33,146 bases of DNA from Welwitschia mirabilis (GCA_051453625.1 JBOZIK010000001.1:53574218-53607363); one strand, 5' to 3'. Shown: positions 1 to 10,384, counted from the first letter of the stretch. The notes: a model not told the origin generated them from the letters alone. Numbers and translations are program-made.

Positions 1-72
1 ATTTCAGACCCATAAGTGATAAAGGTCCTCCTCACAAAGTCTCAGCTATTCTTGCTGCCTCAAATTGTGCAG
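1..72 (+). other. 3' end of a laccase intron, open at the window edge
   Basis: The sequence before the exon at 73 is non-coding and ends in a pyrimidine-rich stretch and TTGTGCAG, a normal acceptor. The junction splits the Trp codon of the expected HWHG motif after its second base, so only the last G is in this window. The signal peptide and the first copper-binding His lie upstream. Confidence 0.85.
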
Positions 73-1779
73 GCATGGTGTCAAGCAGCATCGCAATCCT
101 TGGGCGGACGGACCGGCTTATGTAACGCAGTGTCCGATATCGCCAGGACAAAACTTCACCTACAAATTCAAGATCAAAGGGCAGCAAGGCACTCTCTTAT
201 GGCACGCTCATTACTCCTGGCTCAGAGCCACTCTTCACGGTGCTTTCATCATCCTCCCCAAGAAATCGCAGGGCTTTCCATATACATACCCCTCTCGCCA
301 AGAAATCATCATCCTCGGTATGTAGATGGAAGGGCAGGAAAGAGTATACATGGTGCCGTTGGCTTTATTCTGCAACAACAATCTGAGATATTTTGTTACC
401 TCCTGTTTCAGGAGAATGGTGGAATGCCGATCCAGAGTCACTTGCACAGCATATGAGTGTCACTGGCGACGCTCCAGTGCTTTCCAATGTTCTTCTCATC
501 AACGGTCAACCGGGTGACATGAACCCCTGCGCGGCTGCGGGTAACTTCTTCCCGTCTTCATTACATATAAACTTCCAACAAGGGTTGTATTGATATTACG
601 TTTGTTGCAGAGATGACGCGCATAACGGTTAGAAGAGGGGAGAAGATGTTGCTGAGAATAGTGAACGCGGCACTGAACACGATGATGTTCATGGGAATTG
701 CAGAGCACAAGATGAAAGTGGTGGCGCTCGATGCGCTCTACACAAAACCCTTCGAGACGGACTACATCGTCGCAGATCCAGGCCAGACCATCGATGTTCT
801 CCTCACTGCAAACGGCGACTGCGGAAACTCATACTACATGGCAGCTCACGCGTACTGGAGCAGGAACGATGACACCTTCGAAAACACAACGGCAACCGCT
901 ATCTTTCACTACTCTTGCGTCCCCGAAAACCCATCCCGTCCACAGACGCTTCTTCCTGATCTTCCTGAAGCCCATGATGAACTCAAGGGGGAGCACTTCT
1001 TCCGCTCTCTGCGCAGCCTCAACTCTGGAGAGTATCCGTCAACTGTTCCGCTAGATCCGATAGACGAAAATCTCTTATATGTCGAAATACCCGGTTTGGT
1101 TCCCTGCGAGCCCAACATAACGTGCGGGGGAATCGCAGGAGAAAAAGTTTTCGCGGCCATAAACAACGTATCGTTTGAGTTGCCGGAGGTATCTATACTG
1201 GAGGCTTATTATTTTGGCGTGCCGGGGGTTTTTACGACGGATTTTCCGGATGCTCCGCCCGTGAAATTCAACTACACTGATACAAGCACTGATGTGTTGC
1301 CGACAGAGGTGGCGACGAAAGTAAAGTTGCTCAAGTTCAATTCGAGTGTGCAGTTGGTTGTGCAGGCAAGTGGCATCTTTGGAGGAGAGAGCCACAACTT
1401 CCATCTTCACGGCCACGATTTCTACGTTGTGGGTCGAGGTTATGGAAACTTCGATGCGCAGAAGGATCCGAAGAGTTTCAACTTGGTTGATCCGCCGCGA
1501 CAGAACACTTTTAATCTGCCATTGAATGGATGGACCGCCATCCGATTCTTAGCGGAGAATCCTGGGGTGTGGTTTTTTCACTGTCATCTGGACTACCATA
1601 TGTCGATCGGGATGAGCATGGCCTTCATCACTTTGGACGGAAGGGCTCCGCGAGAGCAGATGTTGCCTCCGCCCAAGCATTTCCCAATGTGTCCGCGAAT
1701 TGTACAAAGTAGCAAAGCTGTCGCTTATCGACTTGAGGAAACGCAGTCTGTTGACCAACGCCGTACGAGTATTCAGTAA
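73..1779 (+). CDS. Laccase (multicopper oxidase), 3' part: exons 73-317, 412-540, 611-1779
   Basis: Plant laccases are secreted multicopper oxidases that oxidise monolignols, flavonoids or other phenols in the cell wall while reducing O2 to water. The window starts in an intron. Exon 73-317 (245 bp) opens in phase with HGVKQ, so the preceding HW lies upstream. Exons of 245 and 129 bp (412-540) match the sizes I recall as typical of plant laccases. Introns 318-411 and 541-610 are GT-AG. Joined, 513 residues are visible: WHAH at residues 43-46, PFETDYIVADPGQT mid-protein, HNFHLHGH (1393-1416) and HCHLDYHMSIGM (1579-1614). All visible copper-binding His and Cys are present. Six N-glycosylation sequons (NFT, NTT, NIT, NVS, NYT, NSS) fit a secreted protein. 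Odd points are the unbroken last exon, Met at the axial position and a 28-residue tail beyond the last Cys. No stop or frameshift is seen. Subfamily and substrate cannot be told from this. Confidence 0.95.
318..411 (+). other. Laccase intron, 94 bp
   Basis: Donor GGTATGT at 317-323 and acceptor TTTCAG at 406-411. Splicing joins CTC G to GA GAA TGG TGG and restores the family motif ILGEWW. An in-frame TAG just after the donor (322-324) confirms that the stretch is not coding. Confidence 0.93.
541..610 (+). other. Laccase intron, 70 bp
   Basis: Donor GTAACT at 541 and acceptor TTGCAG ending at 610. Splicing joins GCG G to AG ATG ACG and gives AAAGEMTRITV, in line with the laccase segment that precedes the LLRIVNAALN motif. 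The intron is short for a plant but a usable size. Confidence 0.9.
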
Positions 1780-1880
1780 GATACAAAAAATAGAGTTGAG
1801 TGAGAGGGGTAGAACTAGAAAGATAACCCTCGCGATTTGAATATACAATTAACTAAATAAAGTATGTGGAGTTTCACCGT
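1780..1880 (+). terminator. Laccase 3' UTR with polyadenylation signal
   Basis: A canonical AATAAA lies at 1856-1861, 77 bases past the TAA stop, within a sequence that turns AT-rich. The cleavage site is likely some 10-30 bases further on. No other gene overlaps it. Confidence 0.6.
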
Positions 1881-2041
1881 ACCGATAGTTAATGGCTTTC
1901 GTTCTACATTTCTTACGAGCCTTTAACATTTTACTAAATATTAAAAATCATGTTTTTTATAGTAGATTTTTGAAAGATCTGTAACTCAAAAACTTTTAGT
2001 GATTGCATTTTTTTAAACTTTAGTTATTAATGGTCTAAATA

Positions 2042-2345
2042 AATGATTTTAATTATGTTTAGTTATTTATATTACAATGTAATTTTGGTATTATAAGTAA
2101 AATTGCACATAAATTTTTAATTTCTTAAGAGTTCAACTACTATAATTACCCAAACTAATGATTTAATTATGCTTAGTCATTTGCATTATGGTGCAATCTT
2201 GGCATAACAAGTGAAATTGCATAAAAATTTTCAATTCTTTAGCCACCATAATTACCTAAACAAATGATTTTAATGATGCCCAGTCATTTACATTACAATG
2301 CAATTTTGGCATTTTTGCATAGCATAACATAGAGATGTAATTTCT
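2042..2345. repeat. Degenerate tandem repeat, three copies of about 106-115 bp
   Basis: Copies start at 2042, 2157 and 2263. Each opens AATGATTT(T)AAT and runs through a TTTAGTYATTT-type segment, an ATTACAATGYAATTTTGG-type segment and a poly-T/A stretch. The copies differ at many positions and the third is shortened. No coding potential is seen. The block may form the body of an old LTR, because a TATA-like box and a primer-site-like sequence follow directly. Confidence 0.7.
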
Positions 2346-2361
2346 TATAATTGTGGAAAAA

Positions 2362-2480
2362 GCGTATAAAAGTAAGCTCTATCATTAGAAATAACGAGGA
2401 AATAAAAATTACTTTTTAAAATCTTGCTCTAGGAATTTTTCTTTCTCTATAAATTTTGCATTTAGCATCAGAACTCAAGC
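2362..2480 (+). mobile_element. Possible end of a retrotransposon LTR with a Met-tRNA-type PBS
   Basis: GCGTATAAAAG near 2362-2372 resembles a TATA box. About 100 bp further, TTAGCATCAGAACTC (2462-2476) matches the usual plant Copia/TRIM primer site TTGGTATCAGAGCTC at 12 of 15 bases, all three differences being transitions. It follows TTTTGCA, a plausible LTR end. No gag or pol domain is recognisable downstream, so this could be a remnant or chance similarity. Confidence 0.35.
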
Positions 2481-3029
2481 TAAGATTCGTAAGATCTTCT
2501 TGAGGAGTTTACATGCCTTAGTGCATGCCTTTGCGCCCTTGCATTCCCTTTACATGGTTGTATTGCTTAGGATTTTCTTGAACCTAAGTTGTTTGGTTAG
2601 GTTACTATTATGCTTTTTTGGTTAGGTTTACTATTATTCTTGTAGTTTCTAGGCATTCTTTTACATGTTCCATTGTGTTTTCTGCAAGGCTTCTTGCATG
2701 CCTTTGCATGTATATTGTTTTTTTAACTTCTCATCCTTTCTGAATTTAACACGTTTTGAATGGTGTACCATATTGGTGCTTTGCATAGGGTATTATTCTA
2801 TTTACAGATATGAGGATCGATAAGTATGTTCTCCACAAGACCTAACATCCAATGCAGGGCGAGTGCTGGTGACTATCATCATACTCACAGCAACACTTGA
2901 ATTTTCATTTTCCTTGGGTTGCTTTGATTCTGTTTTTCGTAACAAAGCTTAAGACTTCGTATCTCTGTAGTGACTTTTTCGGTAACAGAGATGGCCATTC
3001 TACTGCTTCTAAGAGCACTGCTTCATCTG

Positions 3030-3700
3030 CACAGTGAAGTCACTGGAATCACATGTACCGGTTTTATGCTGCGTACTACCCGTGACTCCGCCGCTAACGC
3101 CGCCTGCCGCGGGTCCTGAAATTTTGCTTTGGCAGTGCATTTCCTATGCACCCTTACATGGGTGTCTCTCAACACCGCTTGTTGCAACGCACACACCTTT
3201 ACCCTTCTTTCTACCTACAGTCGGTACTACCGTGGTCGTCACCTGCAGCATGCTTCTGCGTCAGCAAGCACCGTTGCTTTACTTCATAAAGGCCTTCCCA
3301 GTAGCATAGCAGCTGCATTGGATTCTGGATGTGATGTCGGGCTTCTCCTTTGGACTGCTGGAGAGTTCTTTCACCGCGTTGCTGTCAAGCGCACTGCCGA
3401 CCACTGTCTTAGCTCACACACATCCAAACATCACTTTGCAGTTAATCGCGGTGCCATCGGAGGCCAGTGTTGATTGTTGACCAACACATAATCATCACGT
3501 CCACACCCCTGCTTTCATTGGAGCGTCACTCAACAGTAAATTTTTTGTGACGCAGTGTTACTTCTCACCTCCGTCGATGTGTCCCTAAACTAAATAACCT
3601 GGAGCTAGACAAGAGTTCAACTGCTATTAGTGCGGCTGTACGGCTGGCTGCATCTCTGAACACGGCAACATTGCATCTGCCGCTTTCAGTCATCTTCAAT
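3030..3700. other. GC-richer island of unknown origin
   Basis: This ~670-bp block is clearly richer in G+C and CpG (CCGCCGCTAACGCC, CTGCCGCGGG) than its flanks. It holds an open + frame of 114 codons (3129-3473) and an overlapping one of 91 codons (3034-3309). Neither matches a family I know, and two overlapping frames in a GC-richer block can arise by chance. It may be a captured gene fragment, a low-copy ancestral stretch or part of a retroelement. Confidence 0.35.
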
Positions 3701-3940
3701 GAATACGCTTAGCTTTTTTAACAGTTTTCTTTTCAAATTTTCACTATTTAGCCTGTTTGATGGTTTCTCTCTGTCCGCCCATCGTATTTTTGTGGCTTCA
3801 TTATTTGGAGATTGATTGATTCTGCTACTGTAGCTTTCATACACTGCTGTGTATCGCTTGGCTTCTTCCAAGCCATCTTTTCCAACGCCACTCAGCTCAT
3901 CCGTAGGCTTACAGTTGGCAAAGTCCAATAGATAGGCCAC
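3686..3940 (-). CDS. Small coding-like frame, 84 codons, unrecognised
   Basis: The frame has mixed, mostly hydrophilic composition: an acidic start with GKDGLEEAKRY and a basic stretch NLKRKLLKKLS before the end FIEDD. This is less biased than the poly-Leu/Ile/Phe frames typical of AT-rich noise here. A second minus frame (3909-4097) of similar character runs into it, so the pair could be one decayed gene with a frameshift or a missed intron. A G-box CACGTG sits at 3951-3956. No domain, signal peptide or membrane segment is visible. It may not be a gene. Confidence 0.2.
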   Translation of the reverse strand: MAYLLDFANCKPTDELSGVGKDGLEEAKRYTAVYESYSSRINQSPNNEATKIRWADREKPSNRLNSENLKRKLLKKLSVFIEDD

Positions 3941-4129
3941 TTAAGGCTGACACGTGGTGAATGTCATCGTTCAGAGAGAGAGAAGGCGTTTGATGAAAGA
4001 GAACATTCCCATTGACCCTGCGTATGGCTGAGTTTACATTTGCATGTGAAACTGTTGGCAGAAAAACTTTTAAAACCTTTAATTTTTGTCGGTGCACATT
4101 CAGCTCTTTTTGACTTTGTTTTTAGCTTT

Positions 4130-5250
4130 TTGACTTACCATACACACATTTGACATTATTCACTTTTTAGAAGCGTTTTCGTTGAGCTTGTAAACATGTA
4201 ATTTGTCGTAAGCTTTAGGTTCAATATTGTGCACATACATTTTTTTAATGTCTTTTTAAGTTTTTTAATATATTTTAAAATTTTTGAGTAATTTGTAAGC
4301 CTAGTAAACTTCTTTTTTATTGTATTAAGTTAAGTTGGAATGTGGAACAAAATCCACTGAATTTGATTTTTCTTGCTTACACCATTTTTCTTTTGTAATT
4401 TAGATGGATTAAGTTAAGATTCAAATATTGGGCAAGATTCACTTAAGTCGACTATACCAAAACCAAGTTCCTTCTTTGGTTTTTAGTCTTTTTGTTTTTT
4501 TTTTTAACACTTACTGCCACTCACATGTTTAATGTTGTTTAAGGCTTAATATTGGAAATTACTCACTCCTTAACCACATAATATTTTTCATTTGCTATAT
4601 GTTTTGATTGGTGGTAGGCACATCCTTATGAGTCTGCACCACCTCTAAGCTTATTATCAAGTCTTTAACCATCATAACTATGTAGTTTGGGCCATATGGA
4701 GAGTCATATCTCTTCTTAAGCAAAAATGACCTAGGCAACCTAAGGTTCAGACTCCCATGGACACCTTGGTAATTGATGGTGTATTGGATAAAGACCAAAG
4801 GAATAGTGGTACGATATTCTTGGATTTCATTACAAGGTCAAGAAGGAGACATAAGTGTAATATATTAAAACTACTAATTTTGAGGTATAAGTAGGTTGTC
4901 AACATTATATTATACTCTCTCTTAATGGAGGTATACAATTGAGATAATTGAACTTGGCCAACAATTTATACGTACAATCAAGGTAATTTGTACCTTGTCT
5001 TTTTACTTCTTTTTTGGAGATAGTAGTCACACCTTTAAAGAGGATGTGATTACTGCCTGGATTGGGAGTAAGACCTAAAATTGACAAAGCTTTCACCTAA
5101 TCATCTAATGATTTATGATTCTTATGTTAACATTTATTGCATTTACAGAATAGTTTCTTAACAAAACTACTTTTTTTCCTCTTTATGCATGCATTTGTTA
5201 GAGGGTTAGTTTTGTTAGTTTATCATACTATTGTGAATTGCATAAATATC
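4130..5250. other. AT-rich intergenic DNA, nothing recognised
   Basis: The stretch is full of stop codons in all frames, with poly-T runs near 4490-4505. Only short AT-driven frames of about 60-70 codons occur, and none has recognisable motifs. Confidence 0.5.
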
Positions 5251-5251
5251 C

Positions 5252-5545
5252 AAATTGTGGATATGAGAAAGATCCTTCTTAAGTTCACTGTACATCTCTA
5301 TTGTGACTGTTTCTCATTTTTAACCTTTTTAATATTTTTGTGATTTGAATAAATCATCCGAAGTTGTGGATGTGACTAAGATCCCTTTTCAAATCGACTA
5401 ATATATTTATAGTTTTTCTTTTATTATTTTCTCATCTTAATTTTAAACATTTTTTGGTGTGAAGCATAGATCTGTTTTTCAGTTGTGGATGTGAGAAAGA
5501 TCTACCTAAAAATTGAATATACTTCCTAACTTGTCATGTTTCCTT
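5252..5545. repeat. Degenerate tandem repeat, about 109-119 bp period
   Basis: Copies start at 5252, 5361 and 5480 with (A/C)A(A/G)TTGTGGATRTGA and a following AAGATCY segment. The first two also share a T-rich CTCAT...TTTTAA...ATTTTTTGTG-like middle. The third copy fades out after about 65 bp. There is no coding content. It resembles the 2.0-2.3 kb block in period but not clearly in sequence. Confidence 0.6.
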
Positions 5546-6780
5546 CCCTTTGTATCAGTTATGGAAACTTAAAGGATAAGTTTTAGATGTAGTTAGATTC
5601 TTTCGCACTGGTATTGACAATTAGAATCATGGGCAACATATGAATCACTCTTCAACATTATTAGGATTGGGAAGATTAATCTACATATTTCATGTCCACT
5701 ATGTGCATATATAGTTTCAACATGCTCCTCTTCAACCTTTAGAGAAAGAAAATGCTTAAAGTCTATTAATAGTAAGTTGATAGAAATCATGAGAAAATCT
5801 ATTGCGTTGCGTCATAAGAAGTTAGTAGATCACAGTAAGACTAGTTGCACTAACTTAATCATCTTGTGGGATACATTCTACTCAAAGAATTATTTGGAAC
5901 TTATAAATGTTGTAATAAGCATGAACGATTTGCATTATGAGAAAGAAAAGATATGAAAACTTATTAAAAAATGATTGATATCAAGACAAATGTTGTTGAA
6001 ATTGATCCACAGAATGAAGTTTTCATACATTATGTTAACTTGGTTAAATGTTATTTGGAGGATTCATTTTTACCTAGTCACAATATCTCACTATATGATA
6101 CTAGTCAACTATCATAAATTACCTTTAAGAAACTCAGTAAGGATCTTATTGCCACTGAAGCTTAAGTTAACTTTAAAGCTACATTCAAAGTATCACATTT
6201 TCATAATGGATTGCATCATAATAAACATTCTTTGTGAAAAATTACTCCTAATGTCAAACATCATGGCAAAATAGAGCTTCTTAGAAATAACAATTAGCTC
6301 AACCTCCTCAATACCATCAAGCTCATCCATAGAAGAAACCATATCAAAATAATGGTTCTTTCAAGAAGAACACTTATCAGTGTTTATGATCTAGAAGACA
6401 AAATCATATTGCTAATCATTACTGAATTTTTTGGAATAAAATTAAAGATAATCCTAAGGAAAATGCATTTACTCACTTTTTTTCTTTCATCTATTACCTT
6501 GTCATTTCCTTGTTTCTGAGTAAAGTCTATCACATTTTTTCCAAGCTTTGCTTCCTCACTTAACTGATGGCATTGTCCTTCCTCACTAATACCACTACCT
6601 TTCTTAGATTTCCCAATCTTGAATTTTTTATTTTTAACTTCTTCTTAAATCTCATTGACTCAGTTTTTACACTTGGTGAGCCCTAGTGCCCAAAAAACTT
6701 AAACATGAACCATAACCCTTACTTCTTTGTTAAAAATTACAAACCCCATTTTTAATGTAAATTTCAATCTCGGTGAATCA
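5546..6780. other. AT-rich intergenic DNA, nothing recognised
   Basis: Only short chance frames occur (for example 5975-6274 on +). I see no protein motif, terminal repeat or structured array. Confidence 0.45.
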
Positions 6781-6789
6781 TAAGAGGTT

Positions 6790-7610
6790 ATGTTCAACTA
6801 TCATGTCCAGAATTTTAAGGTCCAAAGTAAAATAATTTTATTACTATAGAGTCTACAAGCTAATGTAGTTATTTGTATTTATATTCTAGAAAATTTTACA
6901 CTTAAAAGTTATTCATGTTGTATTAGCCATATATTATTTTGTTATTGTAATCCTTAGTAATTATGATCTTGAATGGCAAAGTTAGTGGTTTTGATAGTGG
7001 GTAAATTAATGGATTTCATTAATATTATTTTTAGTTATGAAATTATTACACCATATTTTCTTTTTAAATCTCCAATTGATATATATGTTATGCTATTGAG
7101 GTGATGTTATATTAATATTGTGCTTTAAGTCCCTTTCGTCTTTGTAAAGATTAAAATGTTACTTTATAACCTTCAAGAATGTTCTTGTAATGGTGATGAT
7201 ATTATTTACTTAGTATTATTGCTGCACCTTCCTAGAATTTATGCATGATTAAATGTTAATTTGTGAAAGATTATTTATTTTCTTCATTATTATCATTAAA
7301 TGTGATAGAATATAAAGTATTCATTTATATTATTAAAGTGCCTAGTGGCCAGGAAAGCGTTTATAAGGTGTTATGAAACTCTCACCATTACCGTTGGCTC
7401 ATGATGTATCCTTCTGCATTCTTGAGTCTTTTCACTTAACCCATGTTCTCTCATTATAAATAGGATTCTTCTTCAGGCATATTTTCCAAAAATACTTTGC
7501 TTTTGAATCTTGGAGCTTAGGAAGTCTAGAATCTTTCGAACCTTGAAAGAACTTCGAAGTCCTCAAATACTACAATTAGATACAGGTATGGTTCTATTTC
7601 TTCTTGCTTC
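6790..7610 (+). mobile_element. LTR-like relic A
   Basis: The segment has the layout of an LTR promoter: CCTAGTGGCCAGG at 7341-7353, TATAAATA at 7455-7462 and TTGGAGCTTAGGA near 7510. The same three blocks recur in the same order at 30473, 30555 and 30618, with similar spacing. Boundaries are uncertain and no TG/CA ends or PBS could be fixed. It could be a solo LTR or one end of a large decayed element. Confidence 0.4.
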
Positions 7611-7870
7611 CTTGTTGGTCCCTTTTTGTATGCAATATATTATTGTATTTATTGTTTTAATTTTCTTGTGAATTAAATATAGACATGTTTGATAACTAAG
7701 TAGATTCAATCCTTGTTCCAAATCTTAACTCCTACTATTTTCTTTTACTGAATGTCTATGGTAATATAAATATATGTTGTTTTTGTTGTGAGTTGATGCT
7801 TCATTATTATTCCTCTCTCATACTCCTCTTATTGTCATGGTTTCTTGAGAACTTATGGTTATGTATATTC

Positions 7871-8218
7871 CACAGATCACCGAATGAGGTAGTGAAAAGT
7901 GAGAATCCCACAGATCGCGCAATGAGGCAGTGGGAATGATTGATTAACCACAAATCGTCAAATGAGGTAGTGGGAAAAATAGATTGACCATAGATCACCG
8001 AATGAGGCAATGAGATTCATAGATCACTAAATGAAGCAGTAAAGTGAGTGAAATGTAAAAAATATTATATGAGAACCACAGACTGCCGAATGAGGAAATG
8101 GGCTTCACAAATCACTGAATAAGGTAGTGAAGTAAGTAAAATGTAAAAAAATATCATATGAGGACCACAAATTGCCAAATGAGGCAGTGGACTTCACAGA
8201 TCGTTGAATGAGGTAATG
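7871..8218. repeat. Array of nine 24-bp units with ordered spacing
   Basis: The unit starts CACAGATC and ends GAATGAGGYAGTG. Copies start at 7871, 7909, 7949, 7989, 8018, 8077, 8106, 8166 and 8195. The first four are 38-40 bp apart. The last five alternate 59, 29, 60 and 29 bp, forming an ~89-bp dimeric higher-order repeat whose long spacer contains a conserved GTAAAAAATATYATATGAG-like segment. No open frame runs through the array. Confidence 0.85.
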
Positions 8219-9109
8219 AAGTGATTGAAATATATGTAAGTTTACAATTGGTTATTCTCACTTCATAACCATAAGATCATTACTCTTGTATTACATCTTG
8301 TCTCTTGAAGTTCTTACTTTTGTCCTTGCTATCTTGACATTTGTAAATCCTTACCTTGTCTTGTCTTGTTTGGACCATACTGGGAGCTATGCAATTTTCA
8401 TGGTTTTCATTCCATATTCCTTGTGTGACAGGTGGAAAAACTGGAGTATGATTATTGAAGATGGCATAAAGAAGATATGGATTATTATTCTAGTCCTGTT
8501 GGAAAATTAGTGCATAATGAAACTTGTTTCTCTTCATAAATCTTGAAATTTTCAGAGTTTGAATGATTATGATTTGAAGATATTGTGTACTTTTCTTAAT
8601 GGACATGCCATTAGATAAGTGAGAGTTGATCAATTAATTCCATTTTTATTATATGTACCCCTTGTAAGTTTTATGAGATTCCTTACTATTTTCGTGCTTG
8701 AATGATGGATTATGAATATCTTTAGTTAGAATATATTATTGCAATGAAATATGAAATTTGATCACATATTACTTATGCATTTCTTGGGTATTATACTGGG
8801 AACTTGAACTCTTTAGTAATGTATTTATCTTGAGCATAGATTGAATGTCAATTCATGAATATATTTTCTTGAGTTAATAAAGTATGGAGTTGGACAATTA
8901 ATTTTTATGCATCATTGCAATCCTTCCTTGAAAATTTAAAGTTTAATTATTTGGGAGTTATGCCTTTGAATGTATATCTAATTCCATTAATTAATCACTT
9001 AATTAACATGCAAGGATAGCTTGTACCCTTGAAAATTATAAAATGAACAATATGTTTACAATAATTAATAAATTTAGAAGCTGCAAGAGTTAAGAGTTAT
9101 AATAAAGGT
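8219..9109. other. AT-rich intergenic DNA between the 24-bp array and the Athila 3' LTR
   Basis: Only a 74-codon frame at 8286-8510 occurs, without recognisable motifs. If relic A and relic B are LTRs of one element, this would be its internal DNA, but no gag or pol signature is visible. Confidence 0.4.
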
Positions 9110-10176
9110 CTTGATGTGTGTGTTTTCCCCCTCCTATAGTTATTTTAATACTTTAATTAAATAAATTTATTAAAGGGCATTAAAATTAAGGGTCCTTGCT
9201 TGCTGAATTTTCTACTATAATCATAAATATGCAATGTAATGCAAATGCAACCTACCATAGATAAACACTTATCTGATTACCAAATCGGCTTATCAAGAAG
9301 ATTGGCCTTGCATAACCTAAATTAGCTAAGAAAAATGTTATCAATCCTAACTAACTTATCTATCAAGTAAGTTAAATAGAATGTAATTCAAGTTAATCTA
9401 AAAATTCACCTAAACTAATATCGTCAACCTTAACAAAGGTTTACCTTAAGAACTATATCATAAGTAAAATTATCATCAAATCAAGAATAATATTAACCAT
9501 AAGGAGCATGTAAAGTATTAAAGAAATGAAAGAGAAATAGAGTGTATATTAATCAAACAAGCATTTAGGTTACAAATATCTATACCTCAATGGAGAATAC
9601 ATAGCCTAACACCAAAGAGATGTTTCTCTATAACTACTCAAGATGGATATCCCCCCCTTTGATCTCCTATTATGAGAATTCCTAGTGCATTAGCATTTGA
9701 AAGGAGGATTGAAGAAAAGCTTTATTTATACAATAAGGAAACATAACCATTAATCAAGGTGTAACGATCACACTAGAAAACATGCTCAATCTCGAGAAAG
9801 AAATGGTTAAAATGAATGAAAGTTGGTAAGACATTTTAGTATTGTCTTGAATGTCATTCGGATGATGAAGGGGATGATGACAACCCTTAAAGCTCCACAT
9901 AAGCTGCTTGATTTATCCTATAATATTTCCTTATCAGTAAGTGTTCTGGTATCATCTTAACCATCATCTAGATGATGGAGGGGATGATAAGATCTCTAAA
10001 AAACTTCTTGAATTATTCTAGCTCCTAATTTCCATCTTGCTTTAGACAAGCAGCATTTGTGAATTTCTTCAAATACTTGTAAAGTGGAATAGAGTTTATA
10101 TGATTTTACAACTTTTATTCTAACTCTCCAAAATAGTAGAAATTTAGCATATACCTATTTAATGTCCTATAAAATA
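9110..10176 (-). repeat. 3' LTR of the Athila-like element
   Basis: From about 9226 to 10176 it aligns base by base with 19820-20791. Shared blocks include ACCTAAACTAATATCRTCAA, GCATGTAAAGTATTAAAGAA and AAAAAACTTCTTGAATTAT. Left of 9226 the match fades, but a short TG run at 9114-9122 may correspond to the long TG tract of the other LTR. The inner end is AAAATA at 10171-10176, next to the polypurine tract. By eye about four of five bases agree between the LTRs; this is an estimate, not a computed value. Confidence 0.85.
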
Positions 10177-10187
10177 GCCCCCCACTT
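10177..10187 (-). promoter_or_regulatory. Polypurine tract
   Basis: On the minus strand the sequence reads AAGTGGGGGGC and directly abuts the shared LTR start. The other LTR has unrelated sequence at the equivalent position, as expected for a PPT that borders only the 3' LTR. It would prime plus-strand DNA synthesis. Confidence 0.75.
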
Positions 10188-10384
10188 AGCCTTATCAGTC
10201 CTTGACAAACTAGGCGAACAACTATGATTGCAAGACAAATTGCCTTAAACAAAAAATCAATTGGGAATTATAAAGTATGCTTAAAATGATTTTCTGAAAT
10301 ATCACATAGTAGAATGAAATGCAAAAATCAGATGACTGAGTTGTTTTACCTACATGGAACATCTGAATAATCTGTTGTCCACCT

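Noticed and set aside
235-708. Minus-strand frames over the laccase exons
   Set aside because: They are shadows of the laccase coding sequence and cross its introns.
909-1416. Minus-strand frames of 85 and 113 codons inside the last laccase exon
   Set aside because: They are antisense shadows of a conserved multicopper oxidase exon.
5975-6274. A 99-codon + frame
   Set aside because: It is dominated by Ile, Leu, Lys and Met from AT-rich codons and has no motif or supporting context.
7871-8218. CRISPR-like array
   Set aside because: Units are degenerate, spacers vary from 5 to 36 bp and are partly repeated, and the DNA is a plant nuclear sequence; it is a tandem repeat.
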